This document shows positions 38,756 to 46,905 of a stretch of 64,000 nt of DNA, one piece after another; within the stretch, counting starts at the first letter, position 1, and every line of letters begins with the position of its first letter. The notes under the pieces were generated by a model. The model was not told the DNA's origin. It worked only from the letters and a program-made list of their open reading frames with translations, and searched no databases. Origin of the DNA: CAZYME01 sp964648115 (GTDB lineage: Bacteria; Pseudomonadota; Gammaproteobacteria; Legionellales; Legionellaceae). The position numbers were made by a program, and so were the translations under genes. The DNA lies in the NCBI GenBank assembly GCA_964648115.1, contig CAZYME010000013.1:4068-68067 (forward strand), written 5' to 3'.

Positions 38756-39449
38756 TACGCTTCAAGCATGGGTTATCCACAAATACTGGTCTGGCGATAC
38801 CAGCGCTCGCGTCGTCTTTTTTACTCAAGAACATGGCTTGCTTAATTGTTTGTATAAAGGTGGTCGCACGCCTAAAAAACAAGCATTGCTGCAGGCCTTT
38901 TTACCACTATGTTTAACAACGGATGCCCGAGGGGATGCTCATTTTGTTCGCCAACTTGAAATAGCTGAAACTCCTATTCAGCTGGTTGGAAAACCGCTTT
39001 TTGCGGGTTTGTATATTAATGAATTGCTTTATCATATATTACAGCCACATGATCCGCATGAGTTACTCTATAGTGCTTATGTTCAAGCTCTAAGCGCTCT
39101 TACGACAACCTCTGAACGTTTTGCTATCGAAGTTATTTTACGCCGTTTCGAATGGGTGTTATTAACCACTTGTGGTTTTCACATGTCTCTTACGCATGAT
39201 GCGCGATCTGCTATACCTATAGATACGAATAGCTTTTATCGTTTTGTTGCTGGTGAGGGGTTTATTTTGGCAGGAGAGGGTGTAAGCGGGGCACATATTA
39301 CCGCGATGGCTGCGGATCAGCTCGAAAATGTTGCTGTATTAAATGTTGCAAAACAAGTCATGCGCCGAGCCATTGATCATGCTTTGGATGGCAAAGAGAT
39401 AAAAACCCGCGCATTGTATCGTCAGAGTCTTTGTGACGTTGTTGCATAA
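38745..39449 (+). CDS. recO: DNA repair protein RecO
   Basis: RecFOR-pathway mediator that loads RecA on SSB-coated gaps. 234 residues: N-terminal OB fold (AWVIHKYWSGDTSARVVFFTQEHGL, YKGGRTPKK) and a helical domain ([16 protein letters not shown]). The ATG at 38745 is taken as start; a TTG two codons upstream is unnecessary. The zinc cysteines of some RecO proteins are not evident. A second, partial and diverged copy of the last two thirds lies at 40462-40906. Confidence 0.94.
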   Translation: MITDTLQAWVIHKYWSGDTSARVVFFTQEHGLLNCLYKGGRTPKKQALLQAFLPLCLTTDARGDAHFVRQLEIAETPIQLVGKPLFAGLYINELLYHILQPHDPHELLYSAYVQALSALTTTSERFAIEVILRRFEWVLLTTCGFHMSLTHDARSAIPIDTNSFYRFVAGEGFILAGEGVSGAHITAMAADQLENVAVLNVAKQVMRRAIDHALDGKEIKTRALYRQSLCDVVA

Positions 39450-39549
39450 ATTATGCCTCAGGGGCGAGGGTTAGGATAATTCTTAACTAATTATTCTCCT
39501 TAGTTTATTATTCATCATCTGATAATTGAGATAATTGGTAGTGAAGATT

Positions 39550-40296
39550 ATGAACAAAAATATATTATTGGGCGTTAATATTGATCATATTGCTACCTTG
39601 CGGCAAGCACGTGGCACACGCTATCCTGATCCGGTGCAAGCGGCCATTGATGCCGAAGAAGCTGGGGCAGATGGAATTACGTTGCATATGCGTGAAGATT
39701 TACGCCATATCCAAGCGCGTGATGTTAGGCTAATCAAAGCCGTCTTACAAACCAGAATGAACCTTGAATTAGCTGTTACCCATGCAATGCTGGATTTTGC
39801 TGAAGAAATCATGCCAGAGCATGCTTGCCTTGTGCCAGAAAAGCGCGAGGAATTAACCACAGAAGGTGGGTTGGATGTTATTGGCCACTACCCAACCATA
39901 GAGCATGCTGTTAAGCGCTTACAGAAACTTGGTAGTGAAGTATCCTTATTTATCGATCCCGATATAAAGCAAATTGATGCAGCCAAGGCTGTTGGTGCGC
40001 CAGCGATTGAATTGCATACCGGTTGCTATGCCGATGCAATAATTGAGGCAGATCGACTTAAAGAATTGGAACGTATTCAGGTTGCTGCAGAATATGCTGC
40101 TAGCTTGAAACTTATCGTCAACGCAGGCCATGGATTGCACTATCATAATGTCCAATCCATTGCTAGTATTAAAGAAATACATGAATTAAACATTGGCCAT
40201 GCCATTGTTGCCAGAGCACTGTTTTGCGGCTTGAAAGAAGCTGTGAAGCACATGCGCGAACTCATGCAAGAAGCGAGATGCTATGTCAATGACTGA
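39550..40296 (+). CDS. pdxJ: Pyridoxine 5'-phosphate synthase
   Basis: Condenses 1-deoxyxylulose 5-phosphate with 3-amino-1-hydroxyacetone phosphate in DXP-dependent vitamin B6 synthesis. 248 residues: [21 protein letters not shown] with active-site residues, [31 protein letters not shown], and the phosphate site [11 protein letters not shown]. The ATG at 39550 gives the family N-terminus. The era-recO-pdxJ order is classical. Its final codons overlap the korA start in the original arrangement. A decayed second copy occurs at 43352-43678. Confidence 0.96.
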   Translation: MNKNILLGVNIDHIATLRQARGTRYPDPVQAAIDAEEAGADGITLHMREDLRHIQARDVRLIKAVLQTRMNLELAVTHAMLDFAEEIMPEHACLVPEKREELTTEGGLDVIGHYPTIEHAVKRLQKLGSEVSLFIDPDIKQIDAAKAVGAPAIELHTGCYADAIIEADRLKELERIQVAAEYAASLKLIVNAGHGLHYHNVQSIASIKEIHELNIGHAIVARALFCGLKEAVKHMRELMQEARCYVND

Positions 40297-40467
40297 CGCT
40301 ATTGTTATTCGCTTAACCGGAGACTCCGGTGATGGCGTGCAATTAGTATGAGAACAGCTGACCATTACTGCTGCTTTAACGGGTCGAGATGTTCGTACAT
40401 TACCTGATTTTCCAGCTGAAATTCGTGCACCTGCCGGGACCGTCGCGGGTGTTTCAGGTTTCCAACT
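40283..40467 (+). pseudogene. 5' fragment of korA (first copy), interrupted by TGA and fused to recO'
   Basis: Starts ATGTCAATGACTGACGC, overlapping the pdxJ end, and encodes [22 protein letters not shown] followed by an in-frame TGA at 40349-40351. It then continues open ([20 protein letters not shown] and on). The 185 bases to CCAACT are identical to 43665-43849. At CCAACT the sequence switches to recO-like DNA. The fusion keeps the reading frame, so an open frame runs from 40352 to 40906. It is a truncated remnant of a tandem duplication and unlikely to make an enzyme. Confidence 0.85.
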
Positions 40468-40906
40468 TGAAATAGCCGCAGCCCCTATCCAGCTGGTTGG
40501 AACACCGCTTTTTGCGGGCTTGTATATTAATGAATTGCTTTATCACACATTACAGCCTCATGATTCACATGAGGTACTTTATAGTGCTTATGTTCAAGCC
40601 CTGAGTGCGCTTACGATAACCTCTGAACGTTTTGCTATCGAAGCCATATTGCGCCGTTTCGAATGGGTACTATTGACTGCTTGTGGTTTCCCCATGTCTC
40701 TTACGCACGACGCACGCTCTGCTACTCCTATAGATACTAATTGCTTTTATCGTTTTATTGCTGGGGAAGGGTTTGTCTTGGCAGAAGAGGGTATAAGCGG
40801 AGGGCATATTGCAGCAATGGCCGATGATAAGCTCGATGATATCTCTGTATTACAGGTTGCAAAACAAGTTATGCGTCGGGCAATCCATCATACTTTGTGC
40901 GGGTGA
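40462..40906 (+). pseudogene. Partial second recO copy (C-terminal two thirds)
   Basis: From CCAACTTGAAATAG onward the sequence parallels recO from about 38951, encoding [20 protein letters not shown] and on to [10 protein letters not shown] before a TGA about 20 codons earlier than in recO. About four residues in five match the intact RecO, and there is no internal frameshift or stop. The N-terminal OB fold is missing, so it cannot be a normal RecO. An in-frame ATG at 40520 could start a 128-residue product, but no good ribosome site precedes it. The divergence contrasts with the nearly identical korA and pdxJ duplicates beside it. Confidence 0.8.
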
Positions 40907-40957
40907 GAGGTAAAGTCGCGCGCATTGTTCCAGGGTAGTCCAAGGGACATTAAAAAA

Positions 40958-40977
40958 TAGGCTTCTTTCGGAGCCTA
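40958..40977 (+). terminator. Weak hairpin before the glycosyltransferase gene
   Basis: TAGGCT and AGCCTA separated by 8 bases, followed by CATATATTTTATT. It may end transcripts reading out of the recO' remnant. The T-run is poor. Confidence 0.35.
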
Positions 40978-41086
40978 CATATATTTTATTCTTGATGTTT
41001 GTTTCTTATTCATTATTATGTTAATATGTTCACAAATACTCCTTTGTGTTAGTAATTACTACACGCCGGTGTTTGAGGGCTTAATG

Positions 41087-43300
41087 ATGGCAATTGTACC
41101 AAACAATTATGAAAGTTTAATTCTTGAGGGAACGAATAGACCATTAATGATTGGCTGCAGTGGTGGCGCGGGTCACAATTCAGCTATAAAAGGCATTGTT
41201 AATTTTTTACAGGACACACTAGGTGCTAATGTAGAGTTTAATACTCATAGGCCAGTGTTGCTTGGTGAAAAAGCACCCAATAGGAATAGAGCAGAAATCC
41301 AAAGGGGTGTCGACATGATGTACATCCCATTCGTCGGCCCTGTTGTCCGAGAAACAGTTAAGCTTTCTTCTTTTCCACTATTACCCAATACCACCGTTTT
41401 AACTCAAGAAATGCGTAGCTTAAGCGCTAATGAAGAGAAGTTAAATGGACGACGCCAACACCTCGATATGTTACTTGATGTGTATCCAGCAGGTTATGAA
41501 AGCGCAGCCATTTGGAATGTTTTGCAACGAAATGACGAGGTGGGTACCTTAAAAAAACTAATCGCTCTACAGCATAGAAGCGATGATAGTAATTATCAAA
41601 AAGTCTACAATTATTATCTTGAGGCTCTGCGCACGGCGTTTGATGCAGGAAGTCCGTATACAGAAATTATCAGTACGCAAGCAATGGCGCTGCCTGCTTT
41701 GTGCGATGCGGTACAACAATATAATTTAGAAAAAAATCCTAATCCTCCTGTTATCGTCCACCAATATATGACGGACTTACCAACCCCAGGAGCCGTGCAT
41801 TTCTTTAATGTATTATCAACATTGACACCTGTACAGCAAGAACAAATGAAATTGTACGGGGTGGGAATGGAAGATGGCATTATGCAGCATTTCTTTCCTA
41901 AAGGTTTTCATTTCCATGGTGTATATAATATACCAGCGGATGATAATCCTATGGTGAGAAGTGGTTTTAAAGATAATAATTTAGACAATAGTAATAAATT
42001 CCACCAAGATTTCACACTTGATTTAGGCTCGGCGGGTTCCTATATTATTCCCGAATCAGAACGAGTCGCATCGATTATGCTGGGTAGCCAAGCAAGTCAC
42101 GATACAGTGGAGTATATAGAAAGCTTACTTAAAACTGGTGTGCAAAAAGTATTTGTTTTCGGTGGAACGAGTCCGCATATCCTTGAAAAAATAAATGTTA
42201 TTATTGCTGCTCATCCTGAGTATGCGGCAAAGATCATTCCTTTAGGCCCTATGGATGATAAGCAAATTGCGCCGCTTTTTACGCGTAGCAATATTATTAT
42301 CACACGTAGTGGCGGTTTAAGTGTGATGGAACAAATGGCAACAAGCCATTCGCCAGAACAAACTGTGCTAATTCATCACGCTAACTCACTTGCGCAAGTG
42401 CTGACCTCAGGGATTAGCTGGGAAGATGATAATGGTACTGCTTTATTAAACGACCTCATGCAAAGAAATGTGTATGCTGAAAAAACGTGCCCAAATCGCG
42501 CCGTAAGGCACCTTGAGCAGGCAGAGATCATCGCGGCTATAAAAAGGAAAGAGTTAGGTATAGATATGGAAGTATTTATCCCGTATCTGAGGGGTCTGTC
42601 ATCAACCACGATTAATCAATACAGAAAATGGTTGGAACAAGATCAAGCACGATCCCTCGTGAAGCATTTTAATAAAATGCAAAAGGACACATTCAATGCA
42701 GGGATTTGTGAGCAATTAAATACACTTTGTGAAGCTTACCTTGCTCATGTTAAAAGCAAAATTTTAGCTGATATAAATCGATATGAGATAAGTCAAGCAA
42801 TGAGATACGATGAGAATCACGCACTCGTGCCTGGTGAATATGATCTTGATCGGTTCTTAGATAATCGTGATGAGTACCTGAATGGTAATAATAATGTTCC
42901 TCACACGTTGCAGCAATACTTGATGAATTATAATGCGATAACCGTGTTAAAAAACACGATTAATCCCGAAGGCATTGGTTCGCCAAGGCGAAAACTGCGG
43001 CATTTTGAAAGAGCATATAGGCATGCAGAGACAAGGAACGGATTACTTACGCATCAAGACTCATTTCTGCAAAAAATAATTGATGAGATACTTTATCAAT
43101 TAGGTAGATTAACAAGAAACCAAAACTTGTTTAACAATGAGCAAAGAATAAGAAGAAGGGTGGCACTATTCAGCCCAGTCGATTCTAGCTCTACGGAAGA
43201 TGATGAATCCACTATGGACGAAGAAGACACCACACCTGCTTCGCCAACAATCTCTATGGATGAAGAAGACATCATACCTACTTCGTCAATAATCCCTTAA
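41087..43300 (+). CDS. GT-B glycosyltransferase (GT28/MGDG-synthase-like); candidate secreted effector
   Basis: 737 residues from the ATG preceded at 7 bases by GAGGG; an upstream frame start is less likely. The N-terminal Rossmann half opens with PLMIGCSGGAGHNSAIKGI, recalling the GGGH-xxx-A loop of MurG and MGDG synthases. The C-terminal half has VFVFGGTSPHI, LGPMDDKQIAPLF and IIITRSGGLSVMEQMA, the nucleotide-sugar site of that superfamily, where Glu binds the ribose. A helical domain follows (about 500-690), then an acidic tail with two MDEED units. No signal peptide. The acidic C-terminus, cytosolic build and location in a rearranged locus suggest a translocated glycosyltransferase effector. 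A bacterial lipid glycosyltransferase is the alternative. Confidence 0.75.
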   Translation: MAIVPNNYESLILEGTNRPLMIGCSGGAGHNSAIKGIVNFLQDTLGANVEFNTHRPVLLGEKAPNRNRAEIQRGVDMMYIPFVGPVVRETVKLSSFPLLPNTTVLTQEMRSLSANEEKLNGRRQHLDMLLDVYPAGYESAAIWNVLQRNDEVGTLKKLIALQHRSDDSNYQKVYNYYLEALRTAFDAGSPYTEIISTQAMALPALCDAVQQYNLEKNPNPPVIVHQYMTDLPTPGAVHFFNVLSTLTPVQQEQMKLYGVGMEDGIMQHFFPKGFHFHGVYNIPADDNPMVRSGFKDNNLDNSNKFHQDFTLDLGSAGSYIIPESERVASIMLGSQASHDTVEYIESLLKTGVQKVFVFGGTSPHILEKINVIIAAHPEYAAKIIPLGPMDDKQIAPLFTRSNIIITRSGGLSVMEQMATSHSPEQTVLIHHANSLAQVLTSGISWEDDNGTALLNDLMQRNVYAEKTCPNRAVRHLEQAEIIAAIKRKELGIDMEVFIPYLRGLSSTTINQYRKWLEQDQARSLVKHFNKMQKDTFNAGICEQLNTLCEAYLAHVKSKILADINRYEISQAMRYDENHALVPGEYDLDRFLDNRDEYLNGNNNVPHTLQQYLMNYNAITVLKNTINPEGIGSPRRKLRHFERAYRHAETRNGLLTHQDSFLQKIIDEILYQLGRLTRNQNLFNNEQRIRRRVALFSPVDSSSTEDDESTMDEEDTTPASPTISMDEEDIIPTSSIIP

Positions 43301-43351
43301 CTAATCAGCGCCGTTCGTTTATTATTCACCATCTGATAATTGGTGGTGAAT

Positions 43352-43678
43352 ATGAACAACGATATATTAGAATCTCATTGTCAACGTAGGCCATGGATTG
43401 CACTATCATAATGTCCAATCCATTGCTAGTATTAAAGAAATACAGGGGCAACTCCATATAGACAAAAATTTGTTTTGAGCACAGCTAGAGAATTGTAGGT
43501 TCCTCTCCCCTCGCGGGGCGAAGGGCTCACATTGTGTATATGAGAGTTGTAACCAGAAATACATGAATTAAACATTGGCCATGCCATTGTTGTTAGAGCA
43601 CTGTTTTGCGGCTTGAAAGAAGCTGTGAAGCACATGCGCGAACTCATGCAAGAAGCGAGATGCTATGTCAATGACTGA
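43352..43678 (+). pseudogene. Remnant of a second pdxJ, internally deleted and interrupted by a small insertion
   Basis: ATGAACAACGATATATTAG resembles the pdxJ start, and the 40 bases upstream resemble the recO-pdxJ spacer. Then about 540 bases are missing, and the sequence resumes at TCAACGTAGGCCATGG, matching pdxJ from 40115 in another frame. A 111-base insertion splits it at 43444-43554. The last 110 bases are nearly identical to the pdxJ 3' end (two neighbouring differences seen, GTTAGAG for GCCAGAG). It cannot encode PdxJ. Confidence 0.85.
43444..43554. mobile_element. MITE-like insertion, 111 bp, with terminal inverted repeats and 8-bp target duplication
   Basis: Comparison with the intact pdxJ copy shows 111 extra bases flanked by a direct repeat AGAAATAC (43436-43443 and 43555-43562) that is single at 40173-40180. 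The ends are imperfect inverted repeats: GGGGCAACTCCATATAGACA at the left and GGTTACAACTCTCATATACA read inward from the right. The middle contains the family C boundary TAGGTTCCTC and CCCCTCGCGGGGCGAAGG. There is no coding capacity, so movement would need a transposase in trans. Confidence 0.75.
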
Positions 43679-45494
43679 CGCTATTGTTATTCGCTTAACC
43701 GGAGACTCCGGTGATGGCGTGCAATTAGTATGAGAACAGCTGACCATTACTGCTGCTTTAACGGGTCGAGATGTTCGTACATTACCTGATTTTCCAGCTG
43801 AAATTCGTGCACCTGCCGGGACCGTCGCGGGTGTTTCAGGTTTCCAACTGGCGATGGCCGAAGAAGCTATTTTCACAGCAGGGGAGGCACTTGATGTATT
43901 GGTTGCATTAAACCCCGCTGCATTAAAAAACTCATTGCAATACCTTAATCAAGGTGGTTTGTTGATTGTCAATGAAGACAGCATGCAGGAGAAAGATTGG
44001 GAAAAAGCCGGTTGCAATCCTGATATGTTGAAAGATGCGTCAGAGCATTATCACATTGTTTCCCTGCCCTTAATTACGAATACAGTAAAAGCAATAGAAG
44101 AGCTTGGTATCACGCATGCGCAAGCTAAAAAAGCGAAAAATTTTTATGTGTTAGGGCTAGTGTTGTGGTTATTTGATTTGCCTACAGAGAATTGTCTGGC
44201 TTTTATCGCCAAGAAATTTAAAAGCAACCCAGCCATTGCCAAAGCGAATGAGCTGACATTGTTGGCAGGCTACAACTATGCAATGACATTAGAGCTAACG
44301 CGGCGACATTATATGTTAGGTCAAGTCAGCCGCCCTCAAGGTGATTATCGGCAAATAACAGGTGTCGAGGCAGTAAGCCTTGCCATTGCTACGCTTGCTG
44401 TTAGCTTGCGTGTGCCAATGTTTGTCTCGGGCTATCCGATTACTCCCGCATCAGCAATTTTGCAAGAATGCGCCAAACTATCTGATTTTGGTGTACAACT
44501 GTTGCAGGCAGAAGATGAAATTGCGGCTATTTGTGCCTGCATAGGTGCAGCATATGGTGGTTGTTTAGCCTTAACGTGTACCTCAGGCCCTGGGCTAGAT
44601 TTAAAAAGCGAAGGTTTAGGATTGGCGGTGGTTGCTGAATTGCCTTTAGTCTTGTTGGATGTGCAACGTGCAGGCCCATCGACAGGGATGCCCACCAAAA
44701 CAGGCCAAAGTGATTTGCGTCAAGCACTCTATGGACGACACGGTGAAGCTCCCTTGCCGGTATTAGCTGCAAAAACTCCTTCTGATTGCTTTAACACAAT
44801 TATTGAGGCGTTTACGATAGCGATTAAATACATGACACCGGTAGTGGTGCTGTTAGATGCCTACCTAGCCAATGCTGCTGAACCTTGGAAAATACCTGAG
44901 CTTGATACCTTAAAGTTGCCAACCATTGATTTCAATCGCTTCCCCAAACCTTATCAGCGTGATGAGGTATTGAGCCGCAGTTGGAATATTCCTGGCACAG
45001 AAGGGTTTATCCATCAAATCGGTGGGTTAGAAAAGCAAGGTGACGAAGGGCGTGTAAGTTATGATGCGGCTAATCACCAAAACATGGTCAATACACGTCA
45101 GCAAAAAATAGCTGGTATTGCTAGAGATTATCCGGATTTAGTGCTGGAAGGGGATGAAAATGCGCCAGTGCTATTAATTGGATGGGGCAGTACCTACGGC
45201 AGCTTTAGATCCACTTTAGTACAGTGTCATACCGAAGGTGTACAGGTAGCATTACTCCATTTGCGCCATTTAAATCCATTGCCGCAAGGGTTAGGTAAAT
45301 TACTAAAGCAATATAAGCATGTGGTGGTTGCGGAATTAAACTCAGGGCAATTGTGCCAGCTTTTGCGAGCACAGTATTTAGTTGATGCGCACTCTATCAG
45401 TCAATGTAATGGCCAGCCTTTTACTACTAGCCATTTGGTTGATGCGATAAAAGCGATTATGCAAGATTCCGAAATGGAAGTGAGCCATGAATAA
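43665..45494 (+). pseudogene. korA: 2-oxoacid:ferredoxin oxidoreductase gamma-alpha subunit, in-frame TGA at codon 23
   Basis: Fused gamma/alpha subunit of a 2-oxoglutarate/pyruvate:ferredoxin oxidoreductase. From 43665 it reads [22 protein letters not shown], then TGA (43731-43733), then [21 protein letters not shown] and on without further stop for 586 codons. Homologues have Gly at the TGA (pattern QLTGxQLT), so a GGA to TGA change is likely. The remainder has [20 protein letters not shown], the alpha-domain pyrimidine region (FVSGYPITPASAIL, EDEIAAICACIGAAYGG, TCTSGPG) and a C-terminal transketolase-like domain. The first downstream ATG is at 43854, which would drop about 63 residues of the gamma domain. 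It is either recently inactivated, read through or reinitiated. korB overlaps by 8 bases. Confidence 0.85.
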
Positions 45495-46455
45495 AACCTA
45501 CAAACGAGCAGACTTTGTTAACGATACAGAGGTTCGTTGGTGCCCTGGTTGTGGTGATTATGCTATTTTAGCGGCGTTGCAGCGCATATTGCCAGAATTA
45601 GGCTTGCCACCGGAACGCCACGTTTTTGTTTCCGGTATTGGTTGCGCAGGCAGGCTCCCTTACTACATGAATGCTTATGGTTTTCATACGATTCATGGCC
45701 GAGCAACAGCGGTTGCCACTGGTTTAAAAACCATGCGCGATGATTTATGCGTTTGGGTAATTACAGGCGATGGGGATGCGCTGAGTATAGGGACAAACCA
45801 TTTAATTCATTGTTTACGCCGTAATGTGAATGTCAAAATTTTGTTGATGAATAACCAAGTATACGGTCTCACCAAAGGGCAGTTTTCACCGACTTCGCAA
45901 AAAGGTCAAGTCACAAAAACATCTCCACAAGGGGTGACTAACCAGCCCTTGAACCCATTGATGTTAGCTTTAGGTGCAGGCGCAAGCTTCGTAGCACGTG
46001 CGGTTGATAAAGATCCTAATCACTTAGGTGAAGTAATTAAAAAAGCTTATGAGCATCAGGGTTGTGCTTTCATAGAAATTTATCAGGATTGTAATATTTT
46101 TAATAATGGCGCTTTCGATGAGTTTGCGCTTAAAGCTAATCGCTCGAAGAACACCGTTCTTTTGGAAGAAGGGCAGACCTTACGGTTTGGTGAAGAGCAG
46201 GAGCTAGCTCTAGCATTGCGTAATGAGCAATTGGAGCGCGTTGCGGTTTCCGAGGCGGGAGATTATTGCCATGACTCTACAGATTTAATTTCCGCAATGC
46301 GCCTCGCACGTTTAACCTTTCCAGATTATCCAGTACCTCTGGGTGTTTACTATCAACAAACCAGAGAAATGCTTGGGCAATATTGTGAGTTCAAAAAAAC
46401 CACAGCTGATTTGCCAGCGTTATTTCGTGCGAGAGCAAGTTGGCAACAGGGGTGA
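45487..46455 (+). CDS. korB: 2-oxoacid:ferredoxin oxidoreductase beta subunit
   Basis: Thiamine-diphosphate-binding beta subunit that, with KorA, oxidatively decarboxylates a 2-oxoacid (2-oxoglutarate or pyruvate) to the acyl-CoA with reduction of ferredoxin. 322 residues: VRWCPGCGDYAILAAL and SGIGCAGRLPYYMN, with cysteines for the 4Fe-4S cluster, GRATAVATGLKTM, the ThDP motif GDGDALSIGTNHLIH to NNQVYGLTKGQFSPTS, and YQDCNIFN. It overlaps korA and depends on its translation. It is fully intact despite the korA stop codon, which argues for continuing selection or a very recent lesion. Confidence 0.93.
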   Translation: MNKTYKRADFVNDTEVRWCPGCGDYAILAALQRILPELGLPPERHVFVSGIGCAGRLPYYMNAYGFHTIHGRATAVATGLKTMRDDLCVWVITGDGDALSIGTNHLIHCLRRNVNVKILLMNNQVYGLTKGQFSPTSQKGQVTKTSPQGVTNQPLNPLMLALGAGASFVARAVDKDPNHLGEVIKKAYEHQGCAFIEIYQDCNIFNNGAFDEFALKANRSKNTVLLEEGQTLRFGEEQELALALRNEQLERVAVSEAGDYCHDSTDLISAMRLARLTFPDYPVPLGVYYQQTREMLGQYCEFKKTTADLPALFRARASWQQG

Positions 46456-46905
46456 AAAATACGCAGCTATTTTATAAAATAGCTTATTTTCCTTTCGTCC
46501 CCTCTTAGCTCATAGGCTCAACTTAACGAAACTGTAACTACCGACTCCTCTCGCTGATGTCTCGCGGTTTGACCGCTATCCATTGATGCACCTAGCCGGT
46601 AGCCTTCATCAAGGCTAAGGTTTTATTTCTCCCAAAGAACCACTTGGCTGATCTTTTTTATCCATCCCAACGTGGGCGGCAACTTAAGTTGGCGCCTATA
46701 CGTCATTTCGTGAATAAGTACTAGTTAATTGAAAAAATATTGTGTGGAGAGTTAAATTAAAGTACAATTAGCAAAATTTAATAACCTGTCTATGGGTTAA
46801 CTGATCTAACCACAATATGTTGTGTCTGAAATTACGATAGGCATACGACCTATAGTACTCATGATGGTCACTGCATAGGCAGGTTAAATAAATTACGGGG
46901 AAATC
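46456..46905. other. 450-base gap between korB and the GH1 gene
   Basis: No open frame of note. It contains the palindrome listed separately at 46465, a small hairpin TAGCCTTCATCAAGGCTA about 150 bases after korB followed by a T-rich stretch, and an A/T-rich region (about 46720-46790) that probably holds the GH1 promoter. I found no tRNA or known RNA gene. Confidence 0.5.
46465..46484 (+). terminator. Palindrome after korB
   Basis: Perfect 20-base palindrome AGCTATTTTATAAAATAGCT, 9 bases after the korB stop, followed by TATTTTCCTTTC. The stem is A/T-rich, so termination strength is uncertain. Confidence 0.4.

Noticed and set aside
40520..40906. Independent 128-residue gene
   Set aside because: It is the 3' part of a recO copy fused to a korA fragment; no ribosome site precedes it. 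Kept as a pseudogene.
41018..41086. Upstream start of the glycosyltransferase giving a hydrophobic N-terminus resembling a signal peptide
   Set aside because: The GAGGG site lies downstream of that start and is correctly spaced for 41087; the apparent hydrophobic leader is probably not translated.
43731..43733. Selenocysteine or reassigned TGA in korA
   Set aside because: No selenocysteine-type element is evident after it, homologues have Gly, not Cys or Sec, and other genes here (pdxJ, era, the response regulator) end in TGA.
40283..43849. Integrated mobile island with its own recombinase
   Set aside because: No integrase, transposase or conjugation gene is present; the structure is explained by tandem duplication plus insertion of one gene and a small MITE-like element.
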